NCBI GenBank assembly: GCA_963989245.1 | Contig: OZ022344.1 | Span: 69,249,941 to 69,313,940, forward strand | Direction: 5' to 3' | DNA from: Nansenia antarctica | Lineage: Eukaryota; Chordata; Actinopteri; Argentiniformes; Microstomatidae | DNA: 64,000 bases | Part shown: positions 11,300 through 22,656 of the stretch, piece by piece | Position numbering within the stretch: the first letter of the stretch is position 1 | How the letters are laid out: each line of letters opens with the position of its first letter | The notes under the pieces: model-generated | Seen by the model: the letters and a program-made list of their open reading frames with translations, nothing else | What the model was told of the DNA's origin: nothing | Databases searched by the model: none | Position numbers and translations under genes: made by a program

Positions 11300-14200
11300 C
11301 AGAGGGAATAACTTGTTTTCCCATCATCATAATTTGGTTGTTCTTATTATATCCTGCTTTATTGATTGTGTTGTTTTTATATCCTGCTTTATTTCTCATC
11401 TGGTGATGTTATCAGGTCATCTGGTGCCTGAATATTGTGTTTTCCTTTACATAGCCTATATAATGACATTTCCACCATGAATTGATGCAGAAAAGGCACA
11501 TATTGGTGCATATAAATTTACCAGAATGCTAGGAATTAAGTGTTTGACGCTCGTTTAAGGACCCCCAGACAGCCCCGCTTCATAGGTCCCCCCCCCCCCC
11601 GATGTCAAACGCCACTGGTACTAGCCTACCTCCGTGTCATTTTGAGTCAGGAAAAAACCCTGTATTATTGATCTTGTATTCTGCAATGCCAAAGTCAAAT
11701 TAACCCTAACCCAATAATTGTTTTACTCCTTGTACCTGTACATGGATCTAATATAAACAATTCTGATTCAATTAAATCTAGGACTACAATTCCCTTGATG
11801 CCTAGCCACTAGGTGTAATATGTGACACAGGTGTTGTGCATTGGCTAAATCAAGTGATGTTGTTTGAACCCTTTATACCACTGCATTCACTTGTCTGCTT
11901 TATGCCTGAAGCAGGCAGGTCTATGACCGAAAGCTCGCAAAAGCTGTGCTTTTTGCACAGATTTGAGTGTGCTGCGGACGCTGTTATTTTGCACTCAAAT
12001 GATATGAGCCCACCACAACTGAGGATGAAAAGGAATGCGTTTCTTTTTGGGGAGGTTACAAATACTCATATGTTTTATTATTGTCTTAGGCACTATCAAC
12101 TCACAAACAGGTCATTGAATCTTGAATCAGGGGTGCCCAGTAGATAACATTTGACATGTACTGAGGCATCTTCATTGGTTATAAGCAGACCTGGAATCCT
12201 AGGTGTGCAGGGTTTGCACTTTTGGGACTATTCCATCTATTGGTCCAGGCAACCTCAAGATAAGGACTTGAAATTATTTCCAATAACATTCTAACTAAGG
12301 CAAGGGGGGGGGGGGGCAGTATGTGTATCAAGCATGTGTATCAAACCTCAAGCATGTGTACGGGCATCAAACATTAGACTGAACAGTATATACTGTCGCA
12401 TGAAAGCTTTCACTCGAGACATGCTGTGATATGAAATAGATATTGTCATGAGAAATGTGACATATCCAGCCATGTCAGTGAGCTGGACAGGGACTTAAAA
12501 CTGTCTAACACAAATAGTCCATAGTCCCAGACCAACACTTGCTACCACTCAGGGTGGCAAAACCTAACTATATATTTTTTGGGAAAAGATACAGACATGT
12601 CTGTAGATGATATGTTGGTATGACAACCATTCCTAAGTGGCAGCTTTATCACAGTGATCAAGCTCATGTAAGTTGTTGATCATCAACCCCCCTAAAGAAA
12701 ATGGCATTTTAGACTTTCTATTGTATAGCTGCTGCTTTAGGCTCCATGGTTCAGGACCATTTTTCAATGTTTTATAATAATAATAATATAATGTTTGGTA
12801 TCATTTTAAAGGGGACCTTGGTAGCTTTCCTACATTAAAAGCATGATGGACCTCTGCTATTAGAACCACTGGCATGCCATTCAGTGTGATTCATGACACT
12901 CAGTGAGACATCTCAAGAAGATGTTCTGTGTCTTCAAGACACAGCAAATATGGCTCTTATGCTCCATGTCTTAAGTGAGTGCACGAGTGCATGTCTTCAG
13001 GTTAGGTCTTAAGACGACTTAAGACATCTTGACAGACAAAATGTCTTATTTTGGTTAATTAAGACATCTTAACAGACATCTCAAGACAAGGTGATGGCTG
13101 GGTATGTGGTTAATTATGCTGCTTGCGCGCAAAACCCTTTCTCCTGTTTCACTAAACTTGCACAGTGGCTCAACATCTGGCATTTAACATTTAATCATTT
13201 AATCATTTAACATTTAATCATTTAATCATTTAACATTTAATCAAGCTTTACTATTAGACAAGGGGCTTTGGCCACGTTTTGCATGAACGGTACCGGGCCA
13301 ACAGCGCCTACCTGCAGAGAGGTTTTGGGTTTTCTTTTCCCGCGTCCTGTCATATTATTATTCCGTCGGTTCCTCTGGTCTTTTCGTCAACCTTTAATTT
13401 TAATTTAATTTATTTTATTTTTTATTTAATTTCTTCTTCTTCTTCTTCTTCTTCTTCTTCTTCCACCGACTGCAGAAAGGAAACCCACAACTGGTAAACA
13501 CCAACGAGCAAGCCGTCGAATCCGACTTCAACCACTGGGAAAGTAATCAGGATTGCGCCACCCAGCGGCGTGGAGGAGGAGGTTGGTTCATGATATCAAA
13601 CGGCTGGAACGTGGAGTTCGTCTTCCTCTGAGGGGATTACACCGGCGGACCGGTAGTACGGGGTGTTGTTGCTGTGTGCATGCTGCCACCTACAGGACAG
13701 ATGGAGTACTGAACCAGGTCTTGCTCTTTGCCTCATAGTCTAGCAGCAAGTCCTCAAAAAAGGCTTTAGTTTTCGAGATACCCCTACCCGAGGTAGAACA
13801 AATGACAACAATGATTTTTCTTATCTTTAGGGTCTCCCATTAATGAAATTGATTGTTGTCAATTTTTATTTTTGGGGAAATGAGTTTTTTTTTTTGTTCT
13901 TTAGAGCTACCCCAATCCCTGAAAAAGACCCAAATTAGACCAGGCCGAATATGGGGAAGGTAACAAAAAAGCCCATAACTTGAGAATGATCACTCTTTTC
14001 CTCTTCAGATTTGCTGAGGTATGAACCAGGTGGTTGTCCTACATCACCAAATAGTCAGACAACTATTTACCTAAATAAATACTGAATTATAGTACTGTAA
14101 ACGTAGCTTTAGTTAAGACGGAAATTGTACTTTTTGGTGACAGGAACATAGGACTCCATCACTTTTCTCTCATTTATCAGAAAAACAGAAATCCCTGAAA

Positions 14201-14560
14201 AATATATCATTACTGAATTGTCTAGGGTGCTATTGAACACTAACCAGTAGTTGTATGGAAATATCTCATACAGTTCTATTGCAAATGAGATTTCTTTAGA
14301 CATAGGCCTACCTCTTCTCTCATAGTCAAATTCCGAATGGGGGATAAGTGGCATAATAGCCTATAAGTTAATAATGCTCACTCTGATGGTCATCATATTT
14401 GGAGAGGGAAATACCAGGTGGCTGAACTACATCACCAAATAGTCAGAATAAGAGTAACCCAATAAAATAAAGTGTATTAGTTCTAAATTGCAAGCCTCTA
14501 AAACATAGGTGTAAATAGTACAGGTTTTATTAAAACTGGAACCTTAATTCAAAGTACAAT
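11300..14560. other. Intergenic, no gene recognised
   Basis: The stretch should contain or adjoin the missing first hpf1 exon, which I could not find. It holds a repeat fragment near 11880-12130, self-similar AAGACATCTTAACAGACATC-type motifs at 13000-13095, a (TTC)n run at 13433-13462, and two copies of an AT-rich sequence with CTACATCACCAAATAGTCAG at about 14040 and 14432. No splice-bounded coding block was recognised. Confidence 0.4.
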
Positions 14561-14572
14561 TAAATAAAGTCC

Positions 14573-15250
14573 TCAAACATTAGGGGACACATTTTGACAT
14601 TCTGCACAGCAGGTGCAGAACTCTGTACAGGGAAGGCCAACAGAGAGGCACTGGCACTTTCCACTCTCTCCACACTTTGCATCTTTGCAATATAAGTGAG
14701 TGATGTCTCTCACTTCTGTAGGTGCTGGGGGTTTTGTAAAAAGGACAGGTTGAATGGCCCCATCTCTGATAATCCACCCCTTGCCAATAGGACTCCATAA
14801 CAGGGGTTTGGGCATGTGGCTGTGACACCATACCGCTGTCTGGAACATTGCTCTCTGCACATGCTGCTGAAATGCATCCTCTGTTGGCGGCAGATTTGCA
14901 GAGGCTGTATCTGATGTTGATGCAATGATGAACCTCAGTTCATCCAGGTTTGTGCACATCAATCCATTTTCCATTTTCTTCTTTCCATATACAGTAGGAG
15001 TAGCGCAAATTCTCTTGCGACTGGCAAAGACTCTTCCAAGCTGGCAGAGAGTCCAAAATGGGCCAGATCTTTGAGCTCGCTGAGATCTTGAGTTTGTTGA
15101 ATGCTGTTGTCTTTCCTATTCTGTACAAACTACTTGTGTCACAGCCAGTGAGTGCATGACATGCTGGTAGACAGTTAGACATGTCTTTTCCAATTTTCTC
15201 AGATATGGTGTTGATGGGGACATATCTCTCTTTTTCAGGGATTTCTGTTT
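14573..15250 (-). pseudogene. Broken CXC-domain transposon-like protein (HALTGCDT family)
   Basis: The minus strand reads ERYVPINTISEKIGKDMSNC, then CHALTGCDTSSLYRIGK, and after a frame change near 15000 reads NLDELRFIIA, LPPTEDAFQQHVQRAMFQT and a cysteine-rich end (CGESGKCQCLSVGLPC). Fish and invertebrate genomes carry many copies of a protein family with the HALTGCDT motif and a C-terminal tesmin-like CXC cluster. It is usually repetitive and of unknown function. A splice acceptor may precede the block near 15250. The frameshift indicates a dead copy, although an unseen intron cannot be excluded. Confidence 0.6.
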
Positions 15251-15384
15251 TTCTGACAAATGAGAGAAGAAGGCCAGATTAAGCAGGAGTGGAAAGAAAA
15301 CATCATTCGGTAAGGACTTTGAGAATAAAGGTAATTTGTGATACAATGTTAACTTTATAAACATTTTTTATGATTTTTCTCCAA

Positions 15385-16106
15385 AGCCCCCCTCCCCTCT
15401 CTGGAAGAGCTGTACAACACACGCTGCCTCAGGAAGGCCTCCAAGATCTCTAGAGACCCATCCCACCCTGGGTACGAACACTTTGCCCGGCTGCCCTCGA
15501 ACAGGCGGTACAGGACCATGTCCGCAAGGACAAACAGACTGAAGCTCAGCTTCTACCCCAGGGCCATCCAGGCCCTGAACACAGCAAAGACCTAGGTTCT
15601 GGGCCCTGGACAGTCTGGATGGATTGATGGCAGCTGCTGGATTGAAAAAATCAGGTGTAGTGCTGAGGCACAAATGTGTACATTTCAAGCCTGCAAACTG
15701 CGACACTTTAAATGAATGTGCAATAACACTATGTGCAATATGACAACCCTAGGGTACATAAGGTTGCAGAGAAATAGGAAATGTTAGAATAGGTATAGCA
15801 TAGCATAGAGTACAGCACAGTGTTTTATCTGTACAGTATAGTATAGTGGATAGTGTACATAGCCTTTATTTATGTAAACCAGCTCCTTTCCCTTCTTGTT
15901 TTTTTTGTTTTTTTTCTTTCCTAGCACCAGGGGAGCCACCCCTCCCAAATTTCGTTGTTTGGTACCTGTACTATAGCAATGACAATAAAGACCATTCATT
16001 CATTCATTCATTCATTCATTCATTCATTCATTCATTCATTCATTCATTCATTCATTCATTCATTCATTCATTCATTCATTCATTCATTCATTCATTCATT
16101 CATTCA
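15385..16106 (+). mobile_element. LINE 3' end with (CATT)n tail
   Basis: At 15390-15595 the plus strand reads LRKASKISRDPSHPGYEHFA and LPSNRRYRTMSARTNR, then stops at 15593-15595. This is the C-terminal signature of fish non-LTR elements. The 3' untranslated region ends GACAATAAAG followed by about 30 CATT units (15983-16106), as in LINEs whose 3' tail is a microsatellite. The element is 5'-truncated. Confidence 0.7.
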
Positions 16107-17142
16107 AAGGGCTATTGTCTTGCACTCTACAACAAGACTGATCCCAATCCTGCAGCAACTGCGCACGGGTATGGAACTGTACGGCCTGGTGAATCAGATG
16201 GCTGCAAACACTGAGGCTTGCCAATCCCTGTTTGTTCCTGGGAAGATGATCAAAGTAAGTGCATTCATTATAATTGTTGTCTCCCACCTGACAAAGTCGA
16301 ATGGGGGCGAGACTTTAATTTGTCCCGTGCGTGCATGCGTCCTTCCTTAACATGTGCCAGAGCCCACCACCAAACTGCTTTGTCTCAGTATAGTAAATTC
16401 TACTCAGGTCATATTATATTAACTATGAAGTATGAGAGCTAGTCGACAGGAGCATATGCATGAGGCACGTTTGAATGAAACAGTATTCAGAAGTTACATA
16501 ATATGTGTCATATTACTGTACATGCTGACAACAGGTTCACTCTGCACTAGTTAGTCTATTCTTCCTGACCTCTTTTTCCTGTGTTTCTAGTTCTTAAACA
16601 CTGAGATAATATATTAATCAAATCTGCTTTATTTTTATGTTTATTTTCTTTGTAGCCTGATGCTGATTTCATGATGACACACTGCCAGCCATATTTCAGT
16701 GAAAAAGGGACATCGAAGGAGAGAGCAGAGAGGGAGATGATCAACTTCCTGCAAGATTTCTTGGAGGAGCTTGAAGCGGCAGGTAAATAGCGTATTACAA
16801 TGTCAGTTTTAATAATGGTTTTACTGTTCAGAACACTAAGAAACACTTATTTCAAATGATCTTCTCAGACTTAACCAGCTGTGCTGCATTTCTATGCTGT
16901 ATTCTTCTAAAAAGAAACGCTACATGGACACATATAAACAGGGCCGGCCCGTCCTACAGGGGCCCCGAAAGGCGGGGGGGGGGGGGGGGGGGGGGGGGGG
17001 CACTCATAGTAAAAAAAATAAAAAATAAAAAATAAAAATGTCATAAAATAAAAATGGTTTGATTAAAAGGTCGTCATGTCGGGAATTGTGAAACCTCGCA
17101 ATCGAGCCAAACAAGTCTTGTTACTGTACAGTAACAGTAACT

Positions 17143-17331
17143 GTAGCCAGTGCAGAGAGGAGCTTTTCAAAGTTAAAACTAATTAAAACATACTTACGAT
17201 CCACAATGTCCCAGGAGCGTCTCACTGGCCTTGCGATTCTCAGTGTGAATCATAAAATAAGTGAGAGTATCTCATACAATGATGTAATCAATGATTTTGC
17301 TGCTATTAAGGCACGTAGAGTCAAGATCTAA
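17143..17331 (+). pseudogene. hAT transposase C-terminal dimerisation fragment
   Basis: The frame VASAERSFSKLKLIK, then LRSTMSQERLTGLAILSVNH ending in a stop at 17329-17331, is the conserved hAT dimerisation region (Pfam hAT-C type). The rest of the transposase is missing. It therefore cannot move the element itself. Confidence 0.8.
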
Positions 17332-17444
17332 TATATAGGCTACTGTGAGTTATATATAGGCTACTGTGAGAAATATACTGTGATTCATATTGAGAAATAT
17401 ACTGTGAACTACTGTGGGCTATACTGCCAAATCAGCGGTGGCTG

Positions 17445-17672
17445 GTGAGTTTTATAATTTTGTTATTTATCTATTTTCGATCAATTTTTATCTCTTTTTT
17501 TTGGAAAGTGTGAATTTTATGTTTATATTTAAAGAATATTTAAGAATATATTATCAGCGGTGGCTGGTGAGTTTTTTTATTTTGTTATTTATCTATTTGC
17601 TATCTATTTTTATCTCTTTTTTTTGAAAGTGTGAATTTTATGTTTATATTTAAAGAATATTTAATAAATCCA
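17445..17672 (+). repeat. Tandem duplication, about 115 bp unit x2
   Basis: Two copies start ATCAGCGGTGGCTGGTGAGT (at about 17431 and 17556) and share the AT-rich run through TTTAAAGAATATTTAA. They lie inside the outer hAT element. Confidence 0.7.
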
Positions 17673-17937
17673 TATTTTTGTTGCAATTCTACCTGGACTG
17701 GATATACGATTTTGTTGGTTTGAATATTTGGATGTGCGTCAAAACCCCTGTCTTGCCTGGACGGTGGTTACTAAATAGTTTGAAGCCACTACAGGCCAAA
17801 TTGAGATATCTGCCTAACTACTCTCCTAACACTGCTGATTCACTGTGCATTATTGCCATCAGCCTATCAGAATGCTTGTTACATTCCAAAATCACTATCT
17901 GCCCAAGTCATCTCTTTGACATAGGCATTGTTGACAC

Positions 17938-18832
17938 CAGTGGAGGCTCCTCCATAGAGGTGGAGGAGGCCTGGCCTCCCCAATAATTTGAGAGAAGAGA
18001 GAGAGATTTTAAAAAGCAATAATTATATTAATTTATTTATTTATTTAACAAAAAACATATATATATATTTTTTATATTAATATTATTTCCGTTTTGTTCA
18101 TAAATCAGATTTTTCCATGGCTAAAACCCAATATTGCAATTGTAAAGCACCTACAGGCCAGAATCCCTATCCGTTTGTATTGAGGGAGACCAGGCCTCCC
18201 CCAGGAAAGTGGTTTCTCATAGAAGTCAATGTAATGCAATTTTTTTCATGGCAATATGTGATTGGCCAAATCACTGAAAATGGGTGGGCAAGGGAGGCCT
18301 GGCCTCACCATGCATTGAGTCCAGGGCTGAAAGATTGACATTTTGTTCGTCCAATCACATGAAGCCATTTTGAGAATTCGCCAGTCAGTTCAGTCAAAGA
18401 AACACTCGCCATAGTGGCTACGAGTGTCCTATCAACTTGTCCAACTTTGCAGGACACGTCTAGAACACCCATGGCTATTATCCCTGAAAATAATAGCTCA
18501 TACTTTTGCTTGAAATGACCTCGGAAGTCGGCGAGATTCTGGCGCGATTTATACATCGAATAGGTAGACAACATTTAGGATTTATTGAACAGTTTTATTT
18601 TTAATGTAGTCGATTTCGTTTTATTACAAGTCAATTTAATATTCTTCCATATCAAATTACTGCATTTTTTTACATTCTTTGTTGCTCTGATTGTAGCTTA
18701 CACTCCAAATAGTATGCCTTTGGCCAGCAAAAAGACAGATAAGAAGAACAGGGAACATTCCATCGCAAGTGAGGCGAGCAAGCGGAAAAAAAATTTGGCC
18801 TCCTCAATTCTGGAAGTCACCAGCCTCCACTG
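17938..18832. mobile_element. Nested hAT-type element with 8-bp target duplication
   Basis: The inverted ends are CAGTGGAGGCT and AGCCTCCACTG. Both sides are flanked by an exact 8-bp duplication GTTGACAC (17930-17937 and 18833-18840). It is inserted in the hAT element 16939-18944, so it is younger. The only frame inside (18585 onward) has no recognised domain. Confidence 0.8.
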
Positions 18833-19196
18833 GTTGACACTACCTACTAGGATGGCCCAGTGACCAGTTCATTTTTTTACTACGAGGGGGGGGGGCATTT
18901 TCAAGATCTCGGCTGGGGCCCAACAGACCCACGGGCCGGCCCTGCATATTAAGGTTCTGGACTGTAAGCCTAAGTTGCTCTTGTCTATTCATTTTATTTG
19001 AAACGGAATCTTACATTGCAGATGAGACCGTCACTACTACTGCTGACACAGCACCTCTCTCAGTGCAGGATGTGCTCAAGTGGATGACGGGTCAAGCACA
19101 CATCCCTATCCTCCCACATGAAAAGAGAGATTTTAAACTCTCTTTCAATTTTCAACACAATTGTAGGGTGGAGCTAGGTGATCACACAGTGTGCCA

Positions 19197-19856
19197 GTGG
19201 AGGTGGTGGTGGTGGAGGTGGTGGTGGTGGTGGAGGTGGTGGTGGTGGTGGTGGAGGTGGTGGAGGTGGTGGTGGTGATGGTGGTGGAGGTGGTGGTGGT
19301 GGTGATGGTGGTAGTGGTGGTGGAGGTGGTGGTGGTGGTGGAGGTGGTGGGGGTGGTGGTGGTGGAGGTGGTGGTGGTGATGGTGGGTGGTGGTGGTGGT
19401 GGTGGTGGTGGTGGTGATGGTGGGTGGTGGTGGTGGTGGAGGTGGTGGTGGTGTGTGAGGTGGTGGTGGTGGTGGTGGTGTGTGAGGTGGTGGTGGTGGT
19501 GATGGTGGTAGTGGTGGTGGAGGTGGTGGTGGTGGTGGAGGTGGTGGGGGTGGTGGTGGTGGAGGTGGTGGTGGTGATGGTGGGTGGTGGTGGTGGTGGT
19601 GGTGGTGATGGTGGGTGGTGGTGGTGGTGGAGGTGGTGGTGGTGTGTGAGGTGGTGGTGGTGGTGGTGGTGTGTGAGGTGGTGGTGGTGGTGGTGTGTGA
19701 GGTGGTGGTGGTGGTGGTGTGTGAGGTGGTGGTGGTGGTGGTGGTGATGGTGGTGGTGGTGGTGGAGGTGGTGGTGGTGGTGGTGGTGGTGGTGGAGGTG
19801 GTGGAGGTGGTGGTGGTGGTGGAGGTGGTGGTGGTGGTGGAGGTGGAGGTGATGCC
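19197..19856. repeat. (GGT)n microsatellite, about 660 bp
   Basis: An almost pure GGT/GGA/GTG array. It gives long poly-Gly, poly-Val, poly-Trp, poly-Pro, poly-His and poly-Thr frames on both strands, none of which are genes. It starts directly after the last HECT-like codons. Confidence 0.95.
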
Positions 19857-19859
19857 ACC

Positions 19860-20980
19860 CAACTGTGAGTGCATGTACACGTACAGTTACTTTTCCAGTT
19901 GTGCATCTTAATAAGTTCTCTGAGTTCAGAAGGATAATGACAGAGGCAGTGACATATGGTGGAGGATTCCACAAGGTCTAATGAGACACATTAGTCTAGT
20001 GCAGGGACTGCACAGTCGGGTAGCACACAGTGCATTTGATTTGTTTTTGGCCAGTGAATGAACGTGTTAGAATTCTGCTGGATCGATCACATTGGGCTCT
20101 TAGATCGTGTATTGTCTGTGTCCTCAGTTCAGATTTGATGTTTGCAATGTGTCATTTACAATGTGGATCTGTTTGGGTGGAAATTTGCAAATGGAATGGG
20201 TGTTATGTTTGGAATAAGGATCACACAACACACAACTCCATAGCGTCACCGTGTTCTTTACTTGAAAATCCACAACAGACAGGAGCAATACATCACAGAT
20301 ATAGGCACATCACTTAGGCCTCACATCACAATCCCAGAGCAATCGATCATACATGAAACACAACCGTGACAAGAAATCAAACCCAGAGCATCCCCAACTA
20401 ACCCCATGTGTGGACACAACAATGGGTCCAGTGTGTCAGATAATGTGAGTTGATGTGGGCCTTGACCAACCTCTCAAAGCACTTCATGATGATAGATGTG
20501 AGTGCTGAGCGATAGCCTATTATCAGTGTGAGGTGGGGATAAGGAGGGGATTGAAATGTTAATCTTTTGATGATCAAACGATTTGTGTTTTGTTGCGTAG
20601 TGGCGCTTTACATTCTTCATTAAAAGCTCTGTTTTCACTGTCTACCTTTCTATTATTACCTTTCTTCCTATAGAGCTTGCGCCTCTGACGTAAGGAGCAA
20701 GCAGGATGCAATGCATTGTGGGAAAATTAGGCAGGAAGCGATTGTTTTGAAATAGATAGAATGACTATATAATGGTACAATACAGCTACATTTGTGAGAA
20801 CATCGAATGGAATGAACATAAAGCTACACTGCAAACTAGTTAGGTAAAGTGGCTTTGTAACTTCTCAAGTAATGTATTCAAACATTCAAGTAATGCATTC
20901 AAAGACTGAATCCAAGGCACTGGCGTTGACGGGATCTGGTGAACACGCTCACTGTGTCAACAATATCTATTTTTCGGTTT
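19860..20980. other. Intergenic with a LINE fragment
   Basis: At about 20420-20520 the minus strand reads ALTSIIMKCFERLVKAHI, a reverse-transcriptase motif of CR1/L2-type LINEs, with no longer frame. The remainder has no recognisable feature. Confidence 0.5.
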
Positions 20981-20984
20981 TTTT

Positions 20985-21458
20985 CATAACACCAACTTGA
21001 AATGTTAAAGTACCCACTCGATATAATAAACAGCAGTTTAACGATCACTAAATATTTATAATTTGTGGATTGGATTGATTCACTAGACTTGTTTAAAAAG
21101 ACTTGTGTGTTAATCTAATTATGTGTTTTTAGCATGTCGATGTTCTCTCTGCATGTTATGTTATTAAAATACAGTTTAGACGTTCGTAGCGATGTGTTTT
21201 GTTACTAGCCGCTAGCAGCGTTCGTAGCTGTGGCTGCGTTTAAAGCCCAATTTAGAGTCACCAGGGTTGCCAGATGGGGCGATTTAGTGGTAAATTATAA
21301 ACTCTTGTAAATTGTCAATCCCATCTGGCAACCGTGAGAGTCAGGGGTGTACCAACATTCAAATACGCCTGTCGTGGAAGAAAGATGTCGTGCACACCAA
21401 AGAGATGGAGGGTGTTGGAGATGTCAAGCAGACCATCCTCTTCAAGAGTATGTATAAT
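20985..21458. mobile_element. DNA-element fragment carrying a captured exon piece
   Basis: Positions about 20985-21374 match the interior of the element at 41245-42640 (shared AAAGTACCCACTCGATATAA, TTAGCATGTCGATGTTCTC and CATTCAAATACGCCTGTCGT). Within it, 21260-21340 is a small foldback with ends GGTTGCCAGATGGG. Directly after CGCCTGTCGTG, 84 bases at 21375-21458 are a near-exact copy of 23242-23325, part of the integrase-like gene exon. Confidence 0.65.
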
Positions 21459-21459
21459 G

Positions 21460-22650
21460 TTCCCCGACCATGTGACCAGAGCAGAAAACCCCAAATAAAG
21501 TACATTTGCTTTTTGCCAAATTTGCTTCTGTTTCTAGTGCAGTGCCCATTTGGGGCCTGTTCTGGTTTGATACCCTACCAGGCATGTCAAACTCAAGGCC
21601 TGCGGGCCACCTCATTTTAAGTGGCCCGTGAGTTTGCAAAGAATATAATTTGCTTATAATACAATTCTATGCCGCTTTACAGACGTACGGTGTCTATAAA
21701 CAACATTTCCCAGCCAGAGCCAACCACTGGCATAAGCAGTGTACTTACAGCCACAACCGCCAGAGGGCGCTGCACCTAGTACCAAAATGTCCAAGAAAAT
21801 AAAAGTTGATGCAGAGGAATTTTGTTAACAATTTTAATGTTCAAGCTTAATGGAGACAAGCCGATATGTCTTCTTTGCTACGAGGCAGTGGCAGTGCCCA
21901 AGGAAAACAATTACACCAAACAAGGAGCCAGGTATGCTAATCTTAGCCAAGAAAAGCAACAAAAAGTCTAATAATTAAAAGACCTGTATTCAACAGAATA
22001 TGTTCGCAAAAGTTCGCTGCACAAGCATGTGTTTTTGATACCAAACTCATTGTCTAAATAAATTGTACAATAGTTTAACACTTGAATGTCTGTTTCTATA
22101 ATTTTTCATAGACTTCTGCTTTCAGTGCGAGTTATCAATAACAATAATACATTACACTATAGCGCTACAAACTTAAAAGATTGAGTAGTAATAATAAAAA
22201 GAAACAAAATAAATAAATAAAAGAAAGTATGGGGGCCTAATTAAGGTAGTGCTGGGGACACATGGGAAAGGGAGGGGGAGAGGGTTCACTGGTGAAGGCA
22301 AAGAGGTGGGTTTTGAGGGCCTGTTTGAATGTTGGCAGGGTGTTGGCCTGTCTGATGTGGTTGGGGAGGGCGTTCCAGAGGGACGGGGCTGCGGCTGAAA
22401 AGGCCCCATCACCCCAGGTCCGGAGCTTGGTCCTGGTGGTCTTGAGGGTGGTTTGGTCGTCAAACCTGAGGCAACGGGAGAGGGACTAAGTTAAGTTAAC
22501 TAAAACCAATAATAATTGAATGCAGAGGCAATCATGTAATATGATAAAGAGTAGATACATGTATATAGCTTTACAGTTACAACCGACACTTTGAGGGCAA
22601 CCATTAACCATAATGCTGATGTGGCCCGGGATGAAATTTTGTTTGACACC
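21460..22650. other. Intergenic with interspersed repeats
   Basis: At 22230-22485 a G-rich sequence (GGGAGGGCGTTCCAGAG type) matches a common fish interspersed repeat by memory of its style. Otherwise AT-rich, without a supported gene. Confidence 0.4.
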
Positions 22651-22656
22651 CTTACC

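Larger units (their letters stand above)
16939..18944 (+). mobile_element. hAT DNA transposon, internally deleted
   Basis: The terminal inverted repeats are CAGGGCCGGCCCGT and ACGGGCCGGCCCTG. The flanking 8-bp duplication is CATATAAA at 16931-16938 and CATATTAA at 18945-18952 (one mismatch), the size expected of hAT elements. It carries the end of a transposase at 17143-17331 and is host to a second hAT element at 17938-18832. Confidence 0.8.
16107..19198 (+). pseudogene. HECT-like ubiquitin ligase remnant
   Basis: Three plus-strand blocks join in phase with GT-AG borders: about 16107-16254 (ends GKMIK), 16656-16782 (PDADFMMTHCQPYFSEKG, then a helical Glu-rich part) and 19022-about 19198 (LSVQDVLKWMTGQAHIPILP, NFQHNCRVELGDHTVC). 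The last block resembles the start of the C-lobe of HECT-type proteins abundant in fish genomes. The C-lobe with the catalytic Cys is absent: the frame runs into 660 bp of (GGT)n. The 5' side is cut by a LINE tail. A 2-kb hAT element fills the second intron. I call it a dead fragment; the HECT identity is moderate. Confidence 0.45.

Noticed and set aside
19145..19974. Long poly-Pro/His/Thr and poly-Gly/Val/Trp frames on both strands
   Set aside because: They are translations of the (GGT)n microsatellite; all frames are open because the repeat has no stop codons.
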